Origin: Prevotellamassilia sp.
GTDB lineage: Bacteria > Bacteroidota > Bacteroidia > Bacteroidales > Bacteroidaceae
DNA length: 40,607 bases
NCBI GenBank assembly: GCA_009775705.1
Contig: VSQE01000010.1
Location: forward strand, 1 to 40,607
Direction: 5' to 3'
In this document: piece by piece, positions 31,401 to 37,575 of the stretch
Layout: each line of letters begins with the position of its first letter
Numbering within the stretch: position 1 is the stretch's first letter
The notes under the pieces: model-generated
The model's input: the letters and a program-made list of their open reading frames with translations, nothing else
Database searches by the model: none
Told to the model about the DNA's origin: nothing
Position numbers and translations under genes: made by a program

Positions 31401-33818
31401 CGCCGGGATGGTGATTGTGTTGCCCGCCGCCCGTTCGTCGTCGGTGATGTTCCCGTCTTTGTTCGCGTCGACGGCCAGTGTGGCGGTCGTGCCTTCGGGG
31501 ATGGCAAAGGTATAGATCTTGCCGCGGTAGGCCACGTCGCTGAAGTCGGCAGCTTTCAGTTCCTGTGCGATGTGGCGCTGCACGTACACCTTCTTCCCTT
31601 TGGCCGAGAGTACGGGGAAGAAGTATTTCGCGAATTTTTCCGCTGCCAGCGTTTTGGTGTCGCCTGCCGGAGCGGAGGTATAGGTGATGCCGGCTTTGTT
31701 TTTCACCCATTCGCAGCCTTTGTCATACCAGTAGCCGGTGGTGAATTTGCCCGTTCCGCTGCCGTTGGCCAGCGCGTTGAGATATTCCGTCCAGCGCGGT
31801 TTGTAATAGTCTTTCAGCATGCCGTTCCATTCGCGGTTGGAGTATTCGCGCAGGCTGCCGTTGAAGTCGGACCAGGTGGAAACCTGCCGCCGCAGGTTGT
31901 CGTATTCCAGCCAGTCGGCATCCTTCTGCGTGGCGCCGGCCGCCTGTGCCGCCGGTTCCGTCACGATGGCGCGGGCCATCTCTGTCCAGTTTCCAAGCCG
32001 GTAGCTGTGGTGGGAGCCGAGCAGTTCGTCAAGATCGTCGATGAGTGTGAGATACCAGTCCTTGCGGGTGCGGAAGTCCGTGCTTGTCCCGCCGCCCTTC
32101 TGGTAGTCGCTGTTGAGCTGGGCGAGCAGGTAGTAGGCATAGTCCGACAGAGCCTGGCGTGTCACGTCGAGCAGGTCATACTCGAAGTTGTTGCCTTCCA
32201 GCGCGGCGGCCTGGCTCAGCAGGTCGCCGGCCGCGGAGATTACCTGGGTATGGTCGTAAGGAATGCTTGAGGTGCTCCAGGTGGAGACGCTTCTGACGGT
32301 CAGCGAGGGCTGTGCCAGCACCACAGGCTCGGAGGTGCCCTGCTGTCCGCCCGGACAGTTGTACACCGAGCCCATCAGTTTCTCCATCGCACCCTGCGCC
32401 ACGGCATTTTCCTTTCCGTAGCGTGCGGTGGCATATTCCTTCACCCATCCCTTCTTGTCCATGTCGGTCCAGGGCAGCTCGAAGAGCGCGTCGTACATCA
32501 CCGGGTTGTTCTCGATACCTTCGGGAGTGGCGCCCACGCCTTTCAGTTGCGAGGGTCGCGAGCGGAGTACGTTCTTGTAGTTGTCCACCAGGTTGTCATA
32601 GCGTCCGTGCAGGCCCGTGCGGCCTCCGAAGTTCAGCAGCATGCAATATACAAAGTCGTGCTGGCCGAAGCGGCCCCAGCGCGGGGTGTTCTCGGCAAAG
32701 AGGTCGAGCACGAGCAGGCGGCCTTTCGGCACGGCGCCCAGCAGGTCGTCCGCGGGGTTGCCTCCCCAGGCCTGGATCACCCACACGCTCTGCGGGCCGC
32801 AGTTGGCGTCCAGTGCCTTGACGATACCTTTGGCCTGTGTGGCACGGCCGCAGTTGGGAGCCGTTCCGCCCTCGTGGCACAGGTCCATCGAGAAGAACCG
32901 GCTCTCGCCCATCACCTTCTTTTGGGTCTCATAGAACACCTCGGCCAGATGGTCGAATTTCGGGTCCGTGGCCGAGAGCATGCCCGGAGCTTTGTAGCCC
33001 TGCCAGTTTCCGCCGGCGTTCACTTGGGTATAGCCGCCCTTGCCTGCCATCTTCGTGGCGAGGTTGGAGGGTACAGTGCCGTAGAATCCCGGCAACACCG
33101 GCTCCATGCCCAGTTGGCGCATACGTGCCAGCATGTTCCTGCACATGGCACGCTGCCGCTCGTACCACCATTTCGGGTTGGGGCCGCCGTGGCCCTCCAG
33201 GTTGGTCATGCCCCACCAGGCCTGAAATGCCGGACCGGCGATGTATTTGCCTATCTCCTCGGTGGTGTAGCCGAACTCGGGACCGGTATAGATGTCGTGC
33301 CATATCACGTCCAGTCCCACCAGCATCAGCGGCATGTTGATGCCGTGCAGCGCCATCCAGTCTATTTCCTGCATCCAGCGCTCTTCGGTCCACATGGCGC
33401 ACGAGTAGGAATAGGTGCAGTAGTTCAGATAGTAGCGGTAGTCCACGTCGCACGTGTGGCGCTCCTCGCCCGCGGGAACGGGCAGTGTGGCGGTGTTGAG
33501 GTCGGTGGTCAGATAGTTCCACGCCAGATTGATGCGGGCCGTGTGGTTCAGGTACCAGTTGATGCCCGTGGTCACGGCGATGACCGATGATCCTTTGATG
33601 CAGGGCTTTCCGCCGCTGGCGGTGATGACGAACACGTCCTTTCCGTTGGTGGAGAGCGCGTCATCCACAATGGTGACGAAGCGTCCGGACGCTCCCTGTC
33701 CGCCGATTCGGTCGAGCAGTGCTGTGACGGCCGCCGGATTTTCAACGGTCTCGGCCCTGCCGGAGACGGCCATGCACGTCAGCAACAGGGCCGTCAGGAA
33801 TAAACAGATTCTTTTCAT
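28470..33818 (-). CDS. Multidomain GH89 alpha-N-acetylglucosaminidase
   Basis: An exported glycosidase predicted to remove terminal alpha-linked GlcNAc from mucin or heparan-type glycans. In 1782 residues I see: signal peptide (1-22); GH89 (about 25-735) with probable acid/base Glu316 in CHEGG and nucleophile Glu433 in TPEGIENNP; a linker with an EF-hand-like loop (783-796); InlB-B-like repeat (about 845-918); GEVED-like domain with IDLNRDGDFDDEGE (about 945-1095); second InlB-B-like repeat (about 1097-1173); a BspA-type LRR stretch (about 1180-1240) interrupted by a jelly-roll-like segment (about 1243-1395) and resumed at LKGCSALTDITVAEG (1404-1443); a ricin-like segment (about 1445-1595); and a C-terminal YDLKGRRV...GIYV tail typical of Bacteroidota surface enzymes. 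GH89 proteins are usually 700-900 residues, so half of this one is accessory. Confidence 0.9.
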   Translation of the reverse strand: MKRICLFLTALLLTCMAVSGRAETVENPAAVTALLDRIGGQGASGRFVTIVDDALSTNGKDVFVITASGGKPCIKGSSVIAVTTGINWYLNHTARINLAWNYLTTDLNTATLPVPAGEERHTCDVDYRYYLNYCTYSYSCAMWTEERWMQEIDWMALHGINMPLMLVGLDVIWHDIYTGPEFGYTTEEIGKYIAGPAFQAWWGMTNLEGHGGPNPKWWYERQRAMCRNMLARMRQLGMEPVLPGFYGTVPSNLATKMAGKGGYTQVNAGGNWQGYKAPGMLSATDPKFDHLAEVFYETQKKVMGESRFFSMDLCHEGGTAPNCGRATQAKGIVKALDANCGPQSVWVIQAWGGNPADDLLGAVPKGRLLVLDLFAENTPRWGRFGQHDFVYCMLLNFGGRTGLHGRYDNLVDNYKNVLRSRPSQLKGVGATPEGIENNPVMYDALFELPWTDMDKKGWVKEYATARYGKENAVAQGAMEKLMGSVYNCPGGQQGTSEPVVLAQPSLTVRSVSTWSTSSIPYDHTQVISAAGDLLSQAAALEGNNFEYDLLDVTRQALSDYAYYLLAQLNSDYQKGGGTSTDFRTRKDWYLTLIDDLDELLGSHHSYRLGNWTEMARAIVTEPAAQAAGATQKDADWLEYDNLRRQVSTWSDFNGSLREYSNREWNGMLKDYYKPRWTEYLNALANGSGTGKFTTGYWYDKGCEWVKNKAGITYTSAPAGDTKTLAAEKFAKYFFPVLSAKGKKVYVQRHIAQELKAADFSDVAYRGKIYTFAIPEGTTATLAVDANKDGNITDDERAAGNTITIPADAVTSDVKAVLTVSDGTVLEFRLALMDEILTDRTVSVAVAESCKGQGSVGFVGAAAGTTSVTGKEAVSVLATPAKGFDFAGWTLTAGGTTQPAGTENPLPYYGAADAAFTASFVENIWGIPAQEAADEMGTIREVNSWLSAISCTQDETTTELYSAGECPDQYFNPTPGNVNAARGSSFTISMKDAGGMGYCYLSAYIDLNRDGDFDDEGELVEVRGTKNAHTSGICDAPLRVILPYDMPAGLTHLRLRFDGAWKGNISATGSAVPAKADLTRMTYEIPVNVSEYAAGTTHVIIKSSDETLGTVRNITGTSGEDISVPSGTEIQPEAFPKEDCEFVHWTDQYGRIVSTQSAFKIKPAENSVFTAVFKKKSLSITAGDFILNGDETASGNILISGIQSGKGTLDLTATDRKVTGIMPDALRGNTAIEHIMLPARDIALDYWTRTNFKGAGTSNAAIVPATTIPGAGPWKLTMRVSTDGSAFNQWGSGLLATGSNALADSYQNNFQFYLSKSGNLTMKLNNGDNRYAFSPAVGNTFTIEMVNDGAGNFSTILTAENGQTDTKTQTGVRLDDITQFCTALPKGVNIDLIEVTDPTLHSQPLKGCSALTDITVAEGHATLSDRDGILCSAAGDKLRAYPEGRLTTRLFRLRSLADGKVAYAAPLADANGNMKDGGGSDRRVLAGDFGTTPEPASLWQLVRDGSGYKVEHINSRRFFGGKAGGHDRVEMPVSATQWHGVYAYDGNVSADGDYVLTLKLNDYYVKNDGEKLMLETTMNPADEHRWAVEEATDLTVEVSDALWTAVCLPADVLVPPAGEATVYMATEEKGDVLELTAMAEGTALKAGEGVLVHTGSAGDIHFPLTYGTEAALLTDNLLDGALLQRTGLQPETFYGLGNKDGVGFYLSVGTIVPANKAFLKKEKTTGAVQAFRFGYDSSTGIGNFNTEETTNGKDIYYDLKGRRVFYPSHGIYVKGNGEKVYIR

Positions 33819-33936
33819 TTTACAATCTTACTTATATATTAATTAGCAATTTATATCAATCGGGATTTCTCATATATTAGTGTGTATGTATAGGTGTGTT
33901 TTTCTTTCGCCATGCGGCAAACGGCTTATTTCCCGA

Positions 33937-33944
33937 CAAATATA
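33937..33944 (-). promoter_or_regulatory. -7 box for the GH89 gene
   Basis: Minus strand TATATTTG at 33944-33937. No convincing -33 box. Predicted leader to ATG 33818 is about 115 nt and AT-rich. The rest of 33819-34078 shows no gene; GTGCAT/ATGCAC (6 bp arms) sits at about 34017-34035. Confidence 0.4.
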
Positions 33945-34078
33945 CATTAAATCAGGAAAACTCAGGCAGGCGTTTCTGTTTATTTTGCATTTAGGTGATA
34001 CCCTGCGCTTTTAGCAAGTGCATCACCTGAATGCACTATATTCCCTGCCGGCCGGTGCGAATACCCATGTTTCCCATC

Positions 34079-34345
34079 ATGGAGGAACGGATAACTATAT
34101 GGGATTTGCTGAAAACGGCAGAGAAGGATCTCGCCAGTATCGGCTCGAAGGCTGGTCAGTTCACGCTGAAGGACGCGATGGCTGTGTCGAACGCCCGGGC
34201 TTGTCTTTGCGACATCACGCAGGGCGACAAGGCCTCAGCCCAAACAACGTTTCTCAGCATGTATCGGCTTAATCCTGTCACACGCGTTTTTTTATGTCGC
34301 GAAGCAGGGCCGCAGTCGCGGAATTTTCGTAATTTTGCAGTTTGA
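34079..34345 (+). CDS. Hypothetical protein of 88 residues, possibly a gene remnant
   Basis: The frame from ATG 34079 (MEERITIWDLLKTAEKDL) to TGA 34345 encodes 88 residues. The first ~68 read like a genuine helical protein (ASIGSKAGQFTLKDAMAVSNA, then TTFLSMYRLNP). The last ~20 look like translated intergenic sequence, and the stop falls inside the asd promoter region. In-frame ATGs lie farther upstream at 34031 and 34067, but the text before 34079 is less protein-like. I recognise no family. A truncated or decayed gene is the simplest reading. Confidence 0.4.
   Translation: MEERITIWDLLKTAEKDLASIGSKAGQFTLKDAMAVSNARACLCDITQGDKASAQTTFLSMYRLNPVTRVFLCREAGPQSRNFRNFAV
34330..34337 (+). promoter_or_regulatory. 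-7 box for asd
   Basis: TAATTTTG matches TAnnTTTG. No good -33 box. Predicted leader to ATG 34398 is about 57 nt. Confidence 0.45.
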
Positions 34346-34397
34346 AAGCATTCTTGCTGTTTGCATGGACAAAATGATAATCAATAAGGATAAAAAC

Positions 34398-35408
34398 ATG
34401 AATGTTGCTATTGTCGGCGCCAGTGGTGCCGTAGGCCAGGAATTTTTGCGCGTGTTGGCCGAGCGCGATTTCCCCATCGACAACCTGCTGCTCTTCGGTT
34501 CGTCCCGCAGTGCCGGTACGAAATATACTTTCCGGGGCAAGGAATATACCGTGAAGCTCTTGCAGCACAATGATGACTTCAAGGATGTGGACATCGCCTT
34601 CACCTCGGCCGGTGCCGGCACGTCGAAGGAGTTTGCGGCCGATATCACGAAATACGGCGCGGTGATGATCGACAACTCCTCGGCCTTCCGTATGGACGAC
34701 GACGTGCCTTTGGTGGTGCCCGAGTGCAATGCCGAAGACGCTCTGACGCGGCCGCGCGGCATCATCGCCAACCCCAACTGCACGACGATCATGATGGTCG
34801 TTGCGCTCCAGGCCTTCGAGAAGCTGAGCCACATCCGCAGGGTGCGTGTGTCATCCTATCAGGCGGCCAGCGGAGCAGGGCAGGCGGCCATGGACGAGCT
34901 TTTCGAACAGTACCGTCAGGTGCTGGCGGGCGACCCTGTGACGGTGGAGAAGTTTGCCTATCAGCTGGCTTTCAACGTGATTCCTCAGATCGATGTCTTT
35001 CAGGACAACGGTTATACGAAGGAGGAGATGAAGATGTACAACGAGACGCGTAAGATCATGCACAGTGACATTGAGACCAGTGCGATGTGTGTGCGCGTGC
35101 CCGCGCTGCGTTCCCATTCCGAGAGCATCTGGATCGAGACGGAGCGTCCCGTCAGCGTGGAGGAGGCCCGCCGTGCCGTGGAAGAGGGCGAAGGCCTGGT
35201 GCTGATGGACAACCCCGCGGAGAAGGAATATCCCATGCCGCTCTTCCTCTCGGGCAAGGATCCCGTCTACGTGGGCCGTATCCGCAAGGACCTGTCCCAT
35301 CCGAACGGCCTGACCTTCTGGCTCGTGAGTGATCAGATCCGGAAAGGCGCCGCGCTGAACGCCGTGCAGATTGCCGAGTATCTGGTGCGTACGGGCAACG
35401 TGAAATAA
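34398..35408 (+). CDS. asd: Aspartate-semialdehyde dehydrogenase
   Basis: Asd reduces aspartyl phosphate to aspartate semialdehyde, the branch point to lysine, diaminopimelate, methionine and threonine. ATG 34398 (MNVAIVGASGAVGQEFLRVL) gives 336 residues; longer frames from 34335 cover the promoter. The NADP-binding loop is GASGAVG (7-13). The catalytic cysteine is Cys128 in IIANPNCTTIMM, with AASGAGQAAMDEL (substrate loop) and the catalytic His in CVRVPALRSHSES. It stands alone, with its own promoter and a strong terminator. Confidence 0.96.
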   Translation: MNVAIVGASGAVGQEFLRVLAERDFPIDNLLLFGSSRSAGTKYTFRGKEYTVKLLQHNDDFKDVDIAFTSAGAGTSKEFAADITKYGAVMIDNSSAFRMDDDVPLVVPECNAEDALTRPRGIIANPNCTTIMMVVALQAFEKLSHIRRVRVSSYQAASGAGQAAMDELFEQYRQVLAGDPVTVEKFAYQLAFNVIPQIDVFQDNGYTKEEMKMYNETRKIMHSDIETSAMCVRVPALRSHSESIWIETERPVSVEEARRAVEEGEGLVLMDNPAEKEYPMPLFLSGKDPVYVGRIRKDLSHPNGLTFWLVSDQIRKGAALNAVQIAEYLVRTGNVK

Positions 35409-35440
35409 CGGACAAGACGGCTATTGCCGTGATTTTCCCC

Positions 35441-35485
35441 AATCCCTCCTTCCCGAAACACAGGCATTTTCGGGAAGGGGGGATT
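35441..35485 (+). terminator. Terminator of asd (bidirectional)
   Basis: An 18 bp stem with one T:G pair (35441-35458 with 35468-35485), loop of 9, is followed by GTTATATTT. It lies 33 bp after the asd stop and also faces the end of the minus-strand gene at 35520. Confidence 0.75.
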
Positions 35486-35519
35486 GTTATATTTACATTG
35501 TGTGGAAAGAGGGGACGCC

Positions 35520-36212
35520 TCAGAACATCTCCATGCGCACGCCGAAGCAGAGCGAAAGAATGTCCGACAGGCGGACGTTGGAATTGGGGATGGCGGAGAC
35601 GAGGTAGAGGTCGCACGTGCTCAGTTCGTAGTATAAAGTGACGCTCTTGTTGTAGAGCCGGTTGCGTGTGGGGATGTTGTAGCGCAGCCGTTGCCCCAGA
35701 AACACGTGGGTGCGGATTTTGGTAGAGAAGCCGTAGTAGCGTTTGGGATAGCGGGAAGGCTCGCGGCTCCAGAAGTTCTCGCCCGAGATGGTGTTGAAGA
35801 ACAGTCCGGTGGTGAGCGGATCTATTTCCCAGCGGCTGCTGACGGGGATGACCCACGGCCGGAAACGCTGCTTGAGGGTAAAGGTGGCGCTGACGCGTTC
35901 CCTTTCGTAACGGGGCAGGAAGCCGACAAGAAATTCCGTCTCCCACTGGTCGCGCGGCCCGTAGTGCCAGCCTACGCCGGCGGAGAGCAGACCGATGCTG
36001 CCGGCATACTGCAAAGTGGTCTGGCGGGGAGTGAGGCGTTGCCAGAAGGATCTGTAACGGTCGGTGTGCCGCTGGTAACGCGATGCCGTGAGGGCCGGGT
36101 CGCGCACGGCGGCCGGACAGGAATCGCAGCCGCAGCCGACGGACTGGGCTGTGGCGGGCAGCAGGCCGCAGGCAATGAGGAGCAGGCTAACAAGCAATGA
36201 CTTCATATTCAT
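35520..36212 (-). CDS. Putative outer-membrane beta-barrel protein, hypothetical
   Basis: The 230 residues have a signal peptide (about 4-22, ending ATAQ), a short Cys-rich segment CGCDSC after it, and then alternating hydrophobic/polar strands with many aromatics, ending in Phe (FGVRMEMF). This is the pattern of a small outer-membrane barrel. The family has no function I can name. The start overlaps the end of the phosphoesterase gene by 26 bases (20 if Met3 at 36206 is used), so translation is probably coupled. Confidence 0.65.
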   Translation of the reverse strand: MNMKSLLVSLLLIACGLLPATAQSVGCGCDSCPAAVRDPALTASRYQRHTDRYRSFWQRLTPRQTTLQYAGSIGLLSAGVGWHYGPRDQWETEFLVGFLPRYERERVSATFTLKQRFRPWVIPVSSRWEIDPLTTGLFFNTISGENFWSREPSRYPKRYYGFSTKIRTHVFLGQRLRYNIPTRNRLYNKSVTLYYELSTCDLYLVSAIPNSNVRLSDILSLCFGVRMEMF

Positions 36213-37002
36213 ATTTTCCGTCTTCGGTCAGGGTGAAAACCAGATATTCGCGCGACTTGGCACTGCCGCATTCGTAGTAGAGCAGGCCGTCGTTGAAGAG
36301 ATCGTGTACGCTGGTGTAGTGGTTGTGGCCGGCCAGGGCGAATTGCAGGGCCGGATAATGCAGGATATATTCCTCGAACACTTCGGCCACGTTGTTGTTG
36401 AACTGGTCGGAGTAGGGCATGGCGTGCATGGCGATGACCGTTCGTCCGGTTTCCTGCGGCAGGGAGGAGATGTCGTTGCGCAGAAAGCCGAAGTCGGGGA
36501 TGGCGGTGGTGTAGTCGTATTCCACAGCGTTGGTGTTGAGGCAGACGAAATGCGTGTTGCCCGCGTTGAAGGTGAAATTGGGCGTACCGTACATGGACAG
36601 GAACGTGTCGGCACCCGTTCCCAAGCAGTCGTGGTTTCCGATGAGGCAGACGTAAGGCACGCTGAGCTGTTCCAGTTCGCGGCGCATCCATTCGAACTCG
36701 CGTGTCACGCCGAAGTCGGTCAGGTCGCCCAGATGGATGACGAAGTCGATGTCTTTGCGGGCGTTGATAGAGCGGACGGCCGCCTTGGTCTCGTCGTACC
36801 ACCGCTGCGTGTCGCTGATGACGGCGAAGCGCAGCGACCGGCGGCCGCGGCAGGCCTCTTCGATGCGCCGGATGTTGTGTCGGTTGATGTCCCGCTCACC
36901 CTCTATGCGTGTGTCATAGGGATGGTAGTCGATGAGGTCGCATCCCGCCGGCAGCGTCAGAACCAGTGTCAGAAGGGCTGCAAGGCAAAAAATTTTTTTC
37001 AT
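36187..37002 (-). CDS. Calcineurin-like metallophosphoesterase lipoprotein
   Basis: This 271-residue protein has a lipoprotein signal peptide with lipobox LPAGC (Cys21) and a calcineurin-type phosphoesterase domain (about 55-265). Metal-site motifs are Asp64 in ISDTQ (the usual DxH reads DTQ), GDLTDFG (92-98), GNHD (122-125), MHAMPYSD and GHNHYTS. The Gln in place of the first His is common in some exported members of this superfamily. The substrate is unknown: phosphodiester or UDP-sugar type activities are both possible. It heads a two-gene unit with the overlapping barrel protein. Confidence 0.85.
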   Translation of the reverse strand: MKKIFCLAALLTLVLTLPAGCDLIDYHPYDTRIEGERDINRHNIRRIEEACRGRRSLRFAVISDTQRWYDETKAAVRSINARKDIDFVIHLGDLTDFGVTREFEWMRRELEQLSVPYVCLIGNHDCLGTGADTFLSMYGTPNFTFNAGNTHFVCLNTNAVEYDYTTAIPDFGFLRNDISSLPQETGRTVIAMHAMPYSDQFNNNVAEVFEEYILHYPALQFALAGHNHYTSVHDLFNDGLLYYECGSAKSREYLVFTLTEDGKYEYEVIAC

Positions 37003-37021
37003 GAATAGGGTTTTATCTACG

Positions 37022-37029
37022 CAAAAATA
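37022..37029 (-). promoter_or_regulatory. -7 box for the phosphoesterase gene
   Basis: Minus strand TATTTTTG at 37029-37022 matches TAnnTTTG; leader about 16 nt. No -33 match. Confidence 0.45.
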
Positions 37030-37104
37030 GGAAGTTTTCGCGAAGCCGTTTCTGTCTATTTGTCCGAATTTGTGTTCCGCGTGACGGGTGTCCGCAAAAA
37101 AGTG

Positions 37105-37112
37105 TACCTTTG
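37105..37112 (+). promoter_or_regulatory. -7 box for tsaE-hexosaminidase
   Basis: Plus strand TACCTTTG at 37105-37112; leader to tsaE ATG about 40 nt. No clear -33 TTTG at 19-21 bp. Confidence 0.45.
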
Positions 37113-37155
37113 CACGGAGCAGGGATGCCTGCGTTTAACATAAACAGAAGAAACT

Positions 37156-37569
37156 ATGGAACTGAAAATTTCTGCCCCGGAGGAGCTTTCCGCCGCGGCG
37201 CGCAGCTTTGTCAAGGCGATGGGCGATGGCACCGTGTTTGCTTTTTACGGAAAAATGGGGGCCGGCAAGACCACTTTCATCAAGGCCTTGTGCGAGGTGC
37301 TGGGAGTGGACGATGTGGTGAACTCGCCGACGTTCTCCATTGTCAACGAGTATCGTTCGGCCACGACGGGCGAACTGGTCTATCATTTCGACTTCTACCG
37401 CATCGCCAAGCTGGAGGAAGTGTACGACATGGGCTACGAGGACTATTTCTATTCGGGTGCCCTCTGCTTCATCGAGTGGCCTGAACTGGTAGAGGATCTG
37501 TTGCCCGGCAGTGCCGTGGCGGTGAAGATTGAGGAAATGGAAGACGGTTCGCGACGGATCAGTTTCTGA
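37156..37569 (+). CDS. tsaE: tRNA t6A ATPase subunit TsaE
   Basis: TsaE is the ATPase that works with TsaB and TsaD to make N6-threonylcarbamoyladenosine at position 37 of ANN-decoding tRNAs. The 137 residues show the P-loop GKMGAGKTTFIKAL (32-45), SPTFSIVNEY (57-66), HFDFYRI (77-83) with the catalytic Asp, and IEWPE (106-110). Full length. The hexosaminidase gene begins 7 bp after the stop, an odd but tight coupling. Confidence 0.95.
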   Translation: MELKISAPEELSAAARSFVKAMGDGTVFAFYGKMGAGKTTFIKALCEVLGVDDVVNSPTFSIVNEYRSATTGELVYHFDFYRIAKLEEVYDMGYEDYFYSGALCFIEWPELVEDLLPGSAVAVKIEEMEDGSRRISF

Positions 37570-37575
37570 AACTAT

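Noticed and set aside
34018..34272. 84-codon plus-strand frame overlapping the 88-residue ORF
   Set aside because: Rich in His, Gly and Arg with no protein-like pattern; the other frame reads better.
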